From NCBI RefSeq assembly GCF_017873815.1, contig NZ_JAGGKQ010000005.1, positions 124,001 to 188,000 of the forward strand: 64,000 nt of DNA, in the 5' to 3' direction. This document shows, piece after piece, positions 1 through 8,928 of this stretch (its first letter is position 1; every line of letters begins with the position of its first letter). The stretch comes from Halorubrum alkaliphilum. Its GTDB lineage: Archaea > Halobacteriota > Halobacteria > Halobacteriales > Haloferacaceae. The translations under genes and the position numbers were made by a program. The notes under the pieces were generated by a model that had not been told where the DNA came from, did not search any database, and saw only the letters and a program-made list of their open reading frames with translations.

Positions 1-123
1 TCGTCATCGACGGCCCTCCATCGCGTGTCCCAGTCTCATGGCCCGTCGTTGTCGGCGGTCACATATAAGTTCCGGCGGAACGGGTACACAGAGCGCCTGT
101 CGGAGGAGACTCTCATCGAGTGG

Positions 124-152
124 GTGTGTCACACACACATCCGCAATATTTG
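124..152 (+). promoter_or_regulatory. Candidate gdhB promoter and operator
   Basis: An AATATTTG element at 145-152 is placed to start transcription near 172, giving a short leader before the ATG at 192. Just upstream, at 124-134, lies a perfect inverted repeat GTGTG-T-CACAC in the region where archaeal activators or repressors bind. The TATA role is inferred from spacing; the operator role is a guess from symmetry. Confidence 0.35.
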
Positions 153-191
153 TCGAAAACGATATCCCGTGCCAGTCGAGACTCACGGACG

Positions 192-1478
<1,287 letters not shown>

Positions 1479-1507
1479 ATCGGACCCCTGCTACCGACGA
1501 GGCGTCT

Positions 1508-2191
1508 CTACGCCCGTCGGATCCGGTCTGCGGTCACGTCGATCGGCTCCGCGTAGTGGACGATCGGCTTGTCGGCTGGTTTCTCGAACCCGTTCGTCTC
1601 GAATAGGTCGTTCCGGCGGAGATCGACCCTCGCCTCCCGAAGCGTCCAGGGCTCGTGGGCTATCTCACCGCAGTAGAGTCGGTTTCCGGCCGCGTAGAAG
1701 CGATAGTTTTCGACGAGAAACGCGGGCAACGACCCTGGCTCGGGAACAAACGCGTCGCCGACCGGTTCGTACGTCGCGTCGAACCGCGCCGACGGTGCGC
1801 CACGGTGCCGGCGATCGCTTTTGAACCGTACGGCACCGTTCTCTCGGGTCACGTCCATCCGAGCACGATAGTACGGGAGCGCGAACAGGCGTCGCGCGAC
1901 AGCGACACCCAGCCGGTCGGCCGCATCGAGATTATAAAAGTACACGCCCGGCCCGTTCGGTCCGTCGACGTACGTTCGGAGGTTCAACTCCGGAAACGAG
2001 AGTCCGATGGGTGACCCACGAGGACGGATGTCCGACATCACAAACGGGACGACTCCGAGGTATGCCTGGCCGTTGTGCGTAGCAACCGAGAGTCGCTCAG
2101 GGAGCGTTCCGGCGACGAGATCGGGGTTGACCGCCCAATGGAGGAAGCATCCGTCTTGCCACGTCATCTCCAGCCAGCGACGACCGAACAT
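1508..2191 (-). CDS. DUF2071 (YqjF-like) protein
   Basis: 227 residues. The opening MTWQDGCFLHWAVNPD, the LPERLSVATHNGQAYLGVVPF segment and the PELNLRTYV motif are hallmarks of the DUF2071/YqjF family, whose biochemical role is not established. There is no signal peptide or membrane segment, so it should be cytosolic. It stands convergent to gdhB with a 29-base gap and is not obviously in an operon. Family call is firm; function is unknown. Confidence 0.82.
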   Translation of the reverse strand: MFGRRWLEMTWQDGCFLHWAVNPDLVAGTLPERLSVATHNGQAYLGVVPFVMSDIRPRGSPIGLSFPELNLRTYVDGPNGPGVYFYNLDAADRLGVAVARRLFALPYYRARMDVTRENGAVRFKSDRRHRGAPSARFDATYEPVGDAFVPEPGSLPAFLVENYRFYAAGNRLYCGEIAHEPWTLREARVDLRRNDLFETNGFEKPADKPIVHYAEPIDVTADRIRRA

Positions 2192-2257
2192 ATGGACTGT
2201 TGGGTCGTCAGCGACATAACCCGCACGGCAATAGCCGGGACTGGAACGAATTGTGCG

Positions 2258-3178
2258 TCAGTATCGGTTGCGACCCTCGGCAGCGTCCTTCCACTCGCCG
2301 ACGCCGGAGGGGTCGAGATGGACGTGGACGTCGCCGACGCCATCCAGATCACGGAGCCGGGTGACGAGTTCCGTCTCGATGTCGTGTGCTCGGCGGAGCG
2401 TCATCTCGCCGTCGACCTCGACGTGGACCTCCACCTCCAGCTCCGTTCCGTCGTAGAACACCCGAAGGTCGTGGACGCCGACCACCGCGTGGTGGCTCCG
2501 AAGCGCCTCCGTGACCCGGTCGCGGTCGCCATCAGGCGGGGCCGCGCCGACGAGGTACGTCACGTTCTCGCGGGCGATCTGAACGCCCTGATACATGACG
2601 AGGAGGCTCACGACCGCGCCGGCGACGGGATCGAGGATCGGGAGGTCGAGAAACGCGCCGATCACCCCGACCATCGCGGCGAGCGAGGTGTAAATATCGT
2701 TCAGACAGTCGGTCGCGAGCGCGGCGAGCGCGGTCGAGCCGAGGTCGACGTTCACCCGCGTCGTGTACCAGTAGAGGACGTACATATCCGCTATCGCGAA
2801 CAGCAACGCGCCGACGAGGACGGGACTCGCCGAGACTTCGGGGACGCCCAACAGGCCGAGTACGGACTCACGGAGGAGCACCACCCCGAGCAAGAAGATG
2901 ATCGCGCCGACGAACAGTGCGGTCAGCGGCTCGATCCGCTGGTGGCCGTGTGGGTGCTCGGCGTCGGCGTCGTCGTACCGCGATCCGCCCCAGACGAACA
3001 CGACCGCGCTGGCGACGAGGTCGGCGACGGAGTGGGCGGCGTCAGCGAGCAGCGCCACGCTCCCGAACGCGATCCCCGCGGCACCCTCGACGGCGATCTT
3101 CGCGGCGTTGCCGGCAACGTTCACGCCCGCCGCTCGGCGGAACCGCCGCTTTGCTCCGGCGAGCGAGGAACCGCTCAT
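2258..3178 (-). CDS. Cation diffusion facilitator (CDF) transporter
   Basis: 306 residues with about five to six membrane segments and a cytoplasmic C-terminal domain, the layout of CDF proton/metal antiporters that export Zn, Mn, Co or Fe. Metal-site motifs HSVADL in TM2 and DCLNDIYTS in TM5 are present, and a loop with HPHGHQR lies between. The C-terminal part has the CDF dimerisation fold with paired histidines (HHAVVGVHDL). A CTTAAG element at 3203-3208, 27 bases upstream, fits leaderless transcription from this ATG, so a start 22 codons earlier is less likely. Metal specificity is not decided. Confidence 0.9.
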   Translation of the reverse strand: MSGSSLAGAKRRFRRAAGVNVAGNAAKIAVEGAAGIAFGSVALLADAAHSVADLVASAVVFVWGGSRYDDADAEHPHGHQRIEPLTALFVGAIIFLLGVVLLRESVLGLLGVPEVSASPVLVGALLFAIADMYVLYWYTTRVNVDLGSTALAALATDCLNDIYTSLAAMVGVIGAFLDLPILDPVAGAVVSLLVMYQGVQIARENVTYLVGAAPPDGDRDRVTEALRSHHAVVGVHDLRVFYDGTELEVEVHVEVDGEMTLRRAHDIETELVTRLRDLDGVGDVHVHLDPSGVGEWKDAAEGRNRY

Positions 3179-3202
3179 GAAGACGACTCGACCACCGGCG
3201 TT

Positions 3203-3208
3203 CTTAAG
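3203..3208 (-). promoter_or_regulatory. TATA-like element of the CDF gene
   Basis: CTTAAG on the minus strand centred about 27 bases before the ATG at 3178, the usual distance for a leaderless haloarchaeal promoter. It decides the start codon of the transporter. Confidence 0.45.
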
Positions 3209-3301
3209 TGGTGCGTCCGGTCGGTAGGCGTCGTCGATCATCACTCCGGAGAATGAGAAGCGCCGTATTTGGGTATCAAACCCGATAGTTGGCGGTCGAT
3301 C

Positions 3302-3308
3302 TTTATAA
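3302..3308 (+). promoter_or_regulatory. TATA element of the large pilin-like gene
   Basis: TTTATAA lies 26 bases upstream of the ATG at 3331 and supports that start over one at 3289. Confidence 0.55.
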
Positions 3309-3330
3309 CCGAAGGCCGCTGAGAAACCGT

Positions 3331-5475
3331 ATGTTCCGCTGTGAGCGCGCCCAAAGCGAGGTCCTCGGGACCGTCCTTCTTCTCGGGGTGACGATACTAG
3401 TCGTCGGATCCACGGTCGCGCTCGGGTCCGTTGCGCTCACCGACTCTCAGCAGACCGCGGACCTCCAGCGTGTTGAGGGTGCGATGACGCAGTTCGATTC
3501 GAAGGCAAGCCTCGTCGCGCACGGCGAGTCACCCACGAAAATGGTCCAAATGGATGTCGGGCGGACCGCGGACTTCCGGGTCGACGAGGACGCCGGCTGG
3601 ATGCGGATCGAGGTGGAGACCGATGAGGGCGAGAACGACATCAATGAGACGGTCCGCTTCGGCGCGGTCGTATACGAAAGCGGGAGCGAAACCGTCGCGT
3701 ATCAGGGTGGTGGTGTCTGGCGGTCCAACGCGGACGGTTCGTGGATGGTCTCTCCGCCGGAGTTCCATTACCGCGGAAGGGGCGGAACCGAGACGCTCAC
3801 TCTCCCGCTCGTGACGATCGAGGACAGCGGTGGTCCGCTCGCAGACACGGTACGGATTACCGATACCGAGCAACCATCCGAGCGGGTTTTTCCCTCGAAA
3901 AGCGGTTCGAATCCGCTTCTCGGCGGGAACGTGACCATCACTGTCGAAAGCGACTACGCTGAGGCGTGGGGCCGATTTTTTGAATCGCGAACGGATGCTA
4001 GCGTAGAGTCACTTGACGGGAACCGCACCCGGATTCGGCTCCCTACCGAGATCGAGTCGTCCCAAGTAACTCAGTCGCTATTCGGACTCAACACTGGTAG
4101 CGGGTTCAATGAGCAAACGTTGATGGAAGACATCAACTCCTTCAACGCGGCATCATACGACTCTCGGGACTACCCACCCTCGGAGGCAACCGGTGACAAC
4201 GTTCGGGTATACGCTGACGGCGGAATCGACGGGGGGGCACCCGGACAGCTCGATGTCGAGCATATCAACATCGGTGGAACCCTATCCGGTTCGGATGTCC
4301 ACCCGTCGACAAGCGCTCTTGAGAGTGCGGCGGATCTCGTTACTGAGGAGGCTGTGGGGACGACCCGCCATGTTGATATGAGCGGCGAAATCACCGACCG
4401 GATCGAGACGTTTCGGTCGACGTTCAACGACCTCAACGAGACTGCCACCGACGGGGATCCGGAGTCATACGAAGACACGGCGTCGTCGATCGAACTCGGA
4501 GCGGGAGAAACGGAAGACCTCGATTCGACGTACGTCGACGGTCCGGTCTCCGTAGAGGGTGGAGAGTTGACCGTCGAGGGGGACTTACACGTTAACGAAA
4601 CGTTGGACCTGAGAGAAGGCGGAAATCTGATCGTCAATGGCGATCTGTATGTCGGCGAGGGACTCGAGGTAGTCAGTTCGACGATGGAAACACACGGTTC
4701 ACTCGCTGTCAACGGAAACGCGGTGTTCGGCGGGGCGACAGATGCGACGCTTCGTGGGGACACGTACGTCAACGAGGCACTCATCGTCAAGGAAGGCTCC
4801 TCGATGACCGTTGAGGGGGAGGGAGTTCGTGCGGTTGAAATAAACGAGGACGTCGAACTGATCGGGTCCAACGACGGAACCGAAATCGTCCTCAACACCG
4901 GAGAGAGGGGAGACGAGTTCCACCTGCTGGCGGACGGAGACGTGCTCATAGGCTCAGAAGGCGGGTCCGGTACACTCCGCGTCGCTGGCAACGGCATCGC
5001 GTATCTCCACGGCACTGGCGACGTACTCGTCGAATCGAACGGGGCACCTGCCGGTGTCAACGTCGTGGACGAGGCTACCGCTCAGTGGTATCATGACGGA
5101 TCCGTGTTCGAAATTAAAGCGAACGACCACGATGCCGTTCTCGAGTCCGACGCAGCACGGAACCATCCCGGCGGCGGACTCTGGTTGTTCAGTACCGCGG
5201 ATACGGTACACCTCAAGGGCAACGCGGAGGATGGATCCACGGCCTACGTCAACGGAGTTGTTCATGCAAACGGAGTGGTACTCAATGACGAGACACGGAT
5301 CGATGGCGCGCTCTCAGCCAATGACGTACGGTTCATCGATGCCGATGTCACGCTGAACCACGACGAGGCGATCGAGGATTACGATCCGTTCGTCGATAGG
5401 ACGATACCCACCGTCAACCACCTCCATGTGTCCGTTCACGGCATAGATGTGGGTGGGGAAAGGAGCGACGACTGA
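3331..5475 (+). CDS. Large pilin-like protein with beta-helix-like C-terminal region
   Basis: 714 residues. The N-terminus has the prepilin pattern: short charged leader, RAQSEVLG, then a hydrophobic run to about residue 36, suggesting PibD-type processing before Q. Residues 40-235 resemble the facing 267-residue protein (5494-6297), including NVTITVESDYAEAWGRFF against its NVTLTHEASPRADAWEQYY, so the two look paralogous (DUF7289 by memory). From about residue 390 the chain becomes short repeats of VEGGELTVEGDLHV and GGNLIVNGDLYV type, like a bactofilin or beta-helix fibre. I infer an extracellular or surface role with the adjacent pilus machinery, possibly as adhesin or minor pilin. It is on the opposite strand and may be regulated separately. 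Confidence 0.75.
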   Translation: MFRCERAQSEVLGTVLLLGVTILVVGSTVALGSVALTDSQQTADLQRVEGAMTQFDSKASLVAHGESPTKMVQMDVGRTADFRVDEDAGWMRIEVETDEGENDINETVRFGAVVYESGSETVAYQGGGVWRSNADGSWMVSPPEFHYRGRGGTETLTLPLVTIEDSGGPLADTVRITDTEQPSERVFPSKSGSNPLLGGNVTITVESDYAEAWGRFFESRTDASVESLDGNRTRIRLPTEIESSQVTQSLFGLNTGSGFNEQTLMEDINSFNAASYDSRDYPPSEATGDNVRVYADGGIDGGAPGQLDVEHINIGGTLSGSDVHPSTSALESAADLVTEEAVGTTRHVDMSGEITDRIETFRSTFNDLNETATDGDPESYEDTASSIELGAGETEDLDSTYVDGPVSVEGGELTVEGDLHVNETLDLREGGNLIVNGDLYVGEGLEVVSSTMETHGSLAVNGNAVFGGATDATLRGDTYVNEALIVKEGSSMTVEGEGVRAVEINEDVELIGSNDGTEIVLNTGERGDEFHLLADGDVLIGSEGGSGTLRVAGNGIAYLHGTGDVLVESNGAPAGVNVVDEATAQWYHDGSVFEIKANDHDAVLESDAARNHPGGGLWLFSTADTVHLKGNAEDGSTAYVNGVVHANGVVLNDETRIDGALSANDVRFIDADVTLNHDEAIEDYDPFVDRTIPTVNHLHVSVHGIDVGGERSDD

Positions 5476-5493
5476 TGATGCCCCAACGATCGC

Positions 5494-6297
5494 TCAGTCG
5501 CCGAGCGTGGTTCTTATCTCGGTCGTGTGAATAATAACTCGCTCGTCTACAGTGATCGTCACCGAGACCGTGTCTTCATCGCACTCGACGGAGGCAGCGT
5601 CTTCATCACACCCAACAGCGATCCGGTCCGGATACTCCGCCGACAAGTCCTCATAATACTGCTCCCAAGCATCGGCGCGTGGGGACGCCTCGTGAGTCAA
5701 GGTCACGTTTTCGCCGTCAGCAACGATCATTTCGCGATTGTGACGCTCACTGACGAGCAGTACAGTTCGGTCGCCTCCAGCCAGTCTGGACGTACCGGAT
5801 GCCGCCCGCACGTCAACGATCGAAAACACGGTTGTTTCACCGACTAGTAAGTCAGGCTCGTTCACCATGACCGCGTTTGAGCCATCACTCCGGAAGACAG
5901 CCCCGTTCTCGTACACGACCTTCGTGTTGCCAGCCCCTGAGTACTCTATCGGCCGAGATGGAAGGCTCAATACGCTCGACTCGGTGCCGTCAACCGTCGC
6001 TCGGAGGCGAACAGGATCGCTGAGCTCGATCGACCCGCCCGCGAGCCGGACCTCGGTCGCCCGGCTTGGTACGCCGTCTCGACTGATGTCGTTGAGGTTG
6101 TCGTGGAGGACATCAAACGCCCGCTCGACGTTGTTGTCGCGCTCGGCGAGCTGCGCGTCCTCCAATCCGCCGAGACCGACTGTGAACGTAACGGCGATCG
6201 TTGACGTGATCAGCGCGAACACCAACACGAATCCGACGACCTCGCTGACGCCGCGGTCGGCCGCGAGCAACCCTTGAGAGCAGTTCACATCCGTCAT
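5494..6297 (-). CDS. Pilin-like protein (DUF7289-type)
   Basis: 267 residues. After a short leader, DRGVSEVVG precedes a hydrophobic segment of about 20 residues, matching a prepilin processing site (G before V). The remainder is a secreted beta-rich domain with two cysteines near residue 230 and 238 (GCDEDAASVEC). It is the last gene of the minus-strand pilus operon and its start overlaps the preceding stop by 4 bases (ATGA). Likely a minor pilin or pseudopilin; family number recalled from memory. Confidence 0.72.
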   Translation of the reverse strand: MTDVNCSQGLLAADRGVSEVVGFVLVFALITSTIAVTFTVGLGGLEDAQLAERDNNVERAFDVLHDNLNDISRDGVPSRATEVRLAGGSIELSDPVRLRATVDGTESSVLSLPSRPIEYSGAGNTKVVYENGAVFRSDGSNAVMVNEPDLLVGETTVFSIVDVRAASGTSRLAGGDRTVLLVSERHNREMIVADGENVTLTHEASPRADAWEQYYEDLSAEYPDRIAVGCDEDAASVECDEDTVSVTITVDERVIIHTTEIRTTLGD

Positions 6298-6785
6298 GCT
6301 TCGCTCACCACCACTTCGCCGCCGCTGTCCAATCCCGGATCCGGCACCCAGTGTATCCGTAGATCTCCACCGGTGAGCGTCGCGTTCCGGATTTTGGTGT
6401 CCGAACGCGCGCGGAACGGAACCTCGACGGTCGCGTCCGCCCGGTCGCTCTCCAGGGTGACGGTCCCTTCGGTCCCGGCGGTGGTTACAGTGACCCGGTA
6501 ACCGGCTCCCGACACCCGATCGGGGAGTGAGACGGGACGGACGACCGTGAGATCCGCAGGTGATTCGGCGGTCCCCGCGAGCCTTTCGACGGTCATCAGG
6601 TCGGCGGCCACGCGCTCGCCGACGACGGTGAGTTCACCTTGGGCAGCACGCTCACGCTCGGTGTCAACGAACGAGCCGCCCGCGATGAACAGTCCCGAGA
6701 GCAACAGCGTTGAGACCGCGAGCATCAGGACGTAGCCGACGGTAACCGACACCGCGCGCTCGTCGCCGCGGGAGGGATCACGCAT
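6294..6785 (-). CDS. Pilin-like protein (DUF7266-type)
   Basis: 163 residues. RAVSVTVGYVLMLAVSTLLL is a prepilin-like N-terminus; the rest is a small beta-rich domain. The ATG at 6785 overlaps the upstream stop by 8 bases, which fits translational coupling and is preferred over an in-frame ATG six codons earlier. Predicted minor pseudopilin of the PilB-PilC locus. Confidence 0.7.
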   Translation of the reverse strand: MRDPSRGDERAVSVTVGYVLMLAVSTLLLSGLFIAGGSFVDTERERAAQGELTVVGERVAADLMTVERLAGTAESPADLTVVRPVSLPDRVSGAGYRVTVTTAGTEGTVTLESDRADATVEVPFRARSDTKIRNATLTGGDLRIHWVPDPGLDSGGEVVVSEA

Positions 6786-7782
6786 CGTTCTCACCCGGTG
6801 CAACTCGGACTACGTCCCTGTACTCCAGTTCGGGCGTGCGATGATGGACCTCCACGTCGGCGCTGTAGACGGCGTCAACGACGTACGGCTGTGCGGTACG
6901 GTCTGCGGGGGTAGTCCCGTACGGCTCGTTCGGATCGGCGCTCGGGTCGTCCATCTCGTCCACGACGAAGTGGTAGGTGCCGGCCGCCGCGTCGCCGTTC
7001 TCGTAACGGATCTCGTAGCTTTCGGCTCCGTTCTGTACGTTCTCGGCCCACACGAGCTCTTTCCACTCGTTGCCCGCGACCGTGCCGCCAGTCACGTCGA
7101 TCGTATAGCTGCCGTCCTCCGAGCCGTCGAACGACTCGGATTCCAGAGTCTCGGTTCCGTTGTCGACGGTCACCTCAATACCGTCGCCACTGGCGTTCCC
7201 GGACACCGACATCGACCAGGTCGCCCCGGAGCGGTTCGCGACCACGGTAAACGGTTCCTCATCGAGTGACCGCTCGTTCACGGTCAGCTGGTAGTTCCGC
7301 GTCCGAGTGACGGTAGTCGCGAGGGTCCAGTCGGAGGTTCCGCTCTCGTTGGTCATGGCTCGGTAGCCACCATCGGCGAGCTCGTCCTGCGCAATGAAGT
7401 GGCCGGTCTCGTTAGTCACCGCACTCACGTCGGCGATCACACCATCACGAAGCCGAAGATCGCCCGTAGCGTCACTGTATACGGACATGGTCGCGTTGAA
7501 ATCGTCTCCGACGCCATCGGAACCGCTCTCGGTGCGGTGTTCTCGCTCCATGATCGCGGCCACGTCCTCGACGGTCCCGTCGCGGAAGTCGACCGCTTCG
7601 GCTCCCCCGGCGTCAACGCCGCGAGTCGCGAGGTTCTCGGTATAGATGACGGTGTTCAACAGCAGCACGACCGCCACGAGGATCACCGCGAGCGTTAGCC
7701 CGGTGATCAGGATCATCTGTGCCCGGTCCTCGTCGGGTTCGGGGTCGGACCCGCGGACGCGAGGGGGTTTCACATCTGCCAT
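6778..7782 (-). CDS. Pilin-like protein (DUF7261-type)
   Basis: 334 residues. About 20 residues of charged leader precede DRAQMILITGLTLAVILVAV, a prepilin-like processing site and H-domain. A long extracellular region follows, rich in Thr, Asp and Gly with several NxT/S sequons (for example NETG, NESG, NRSG) that could be N-glycosylated. It overlaps both neighbours in the operon. Function in pilus assembly is inferred from context. Confidence 0.7.
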   Translation of the reverse strand: MADVKPPRVRGSDPEPDEDRAQMILITGLTLAVILVAVVLLLNTVIYTENLATRGVDAGGAEAVDFRDGTVEDVAAIMEREHRTESGSDGVGDDFNATMSVYSDATGDLRLRDGVIADVSAVTNETGHFIAQDELADGGYRAMTNESGTSDWTLATTVTRTRNYQLTVNERSLDEEPFTVVANRSGATWSMSVSGNASGDGIEVTVDNGTETLESESFDGSEDGSYTIDVTGGTVAGNEWKELVWAENVQNGAESYEIRYENGDAAAGTYHFVVDEMDDPSADPNEPYGTTPADRTAQPYVVDAVYSADVEVHHRTPELEYRDVVRVAPGENDA

Positions 7783-8399
7783 GCGGTGATGCGCACCTCC
7801 ACGACCGTGTACAGCGTGTCGCTCCCGCCGACCGGGTCGGCGAAGTAGTCATGTTCGTTCTCCTCGTCGAGTCGCGGCCCGGAGTACACCGGATCGTTCG
7901 GATCGTCGGCGCTGGGGTTGAACAGTCGATCGTCACCGTAGAGTGCTACACGCTTGCTGGCGGTCGCCGCGTTGTCGCTGGGAGTGCCCATGTCGACCAG
8001 TCTTTCTCGCCCGGTGCTGCCGTCCCCGTCGGGGTGGTAAACCTCGATGTTGAACGCGATCCGCCTGTCGTCGAACGCTTCTCTCAACGGGTCGTGTAGC
8101 GGATGTGATTCCGTCATCAACCCAGCGTACGTTCCGTCGTTGTCGGCGTCGACGAATCCGTTGTCGTAATAGCGGAGCGCACGGGACAAGTCGCCACGAT
8201 GTCCGGCCGTTTCCAGCACGTCCTGAGCCGCGATCGCCGCTTGGTTCTCGACGTGCTGGTTCGAAGTGCTTGCGGACAGCGGGGTCACTGCCGTTGCCTG
8301 TGTTGCGAAAACGATCCCGGCGACGAGAAGGAGTGCGGCGGCGAACGCCTCCAATGTGTGCGCTTGCCCGCGATCGTCGGGGAAGTGTTCGACGAACAT
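7770..8399 (-). CDS. Pilin-like protein (DUF7288-type)
   Basis: 209 residues. DDRGQAHTLEAFAAALLLVAG forms the prepilin-type leader and hydrophobic segment. The ATG at 8399 lies one base after the upstream stop; a longer reading frame exists but its extra part is arginine/serine-rich and is the shadow of the neighbouring gene. The 3' end overlaps the next gene by 13 bases. Predicted minor pilin. Confidence 0.72.
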   Translation of the reverse strand: MFVEHFPDDRGQAHTLEAFAAALLLVAGIVFATQATAVTPLSASTSNQHVENQAAIAAQDVLETAGHRGDLSRALRYYDNGFVDADNDGTYAGLMTESHPLHDPLREAFDDRRIAFNIEVYHPDGDGSTGRERLVDMGTPSDNAATASKRVALYGDDRLFNPSADDPNDPVYSGPRLDEENEHDYFADPVGGSDTLYTVVEVRITAWQM

Positions 8400-8400
8400 C

Positions 8401-8928
8401 TCACCACACCCGCAGCGTGAGCCGGTACGTTTCCCCGTTGATGTCGACGATACGACTCGCGGCCGAGACGCTCTCGCTTCGGGACGGAGTGGGGCCGGCG
8501 TGCATCCGGACGTCTTCTTCGCCGACCGTTCCGACGACTCCGCTTTGCGTGACCGTGAGATTGAGTCCGCGGAACTCATCGATCCCGAGTTCGACGTGGA
8601 GCTCCTCGGCGTTCGATTCCCAGTTACAGTCCCACTCGGACGCCGCCCTCTCACCGTCCGTTCCGTTGAAGAACGCGTGCGTACAGACCGGCGACAGCGT
8701 CGCGGTCGACCCCGGGCCGGCAAGAGAGGACTCCACCAACTGTGCGGTACCGCGCTCTGCGACGATGACCGTCGCGCCGTCCCCGACGGCGTACGGCTCC
8801 AAGAGGGTCGGTACGAACGCAAACGTGAACCCGACGACGACGAGGAACACCGACATCCCGACGACGAAATCGAGGACGGTCTGTGCGCGACCGTCGGTCG
8901 TGAAGGCTCCAGTATGCTCACCCGACAT
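8401..8928 (-). CDS. Pilin-like protein (DUF7287-type)
   Basis: 175 residues. RAQTVLDFVVGMSVFLVVVG near residue 14-33 is a prepilin-like N-terminus. The body contains two cysteines (VCTHAF and WDCNW) that could form a disulfide outside the cell. The start overlaps the pilC stop by 11 bases, so it is the first pilin-like gene behind the assembly machinery. Confidence 0.72.
   Translation of the reverse strand: MSGEHTGAFTTDGRAQTVLDFVVGMSVFLVVVGFTFAFVPTLLEPYAVGDGATVIVAERGTAQLVESSLAGPGSTATLSPVCTHAFFNGTDGERAASEWDCNWESNAEELHVELGIDEFRGLNLTVTQSGVVGTVGEEDVRMHAGPTPSRSESVSAASRIVDINGETYRLTLRVW

Noticed and set aside
3-68. Possible C-terminal tail of an upstream gene (22 codons ending in TAA)
   Set aside because: Too short to recognise and cut by the window edge; no support beyond an open frame.
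2075-3256. Plus-strand frame of 393 codons opposite the CDF transporter
   Set aside because: Only His/Arg/Val-rich antisense text; CDF motifs are unambiguous on the minus strand.
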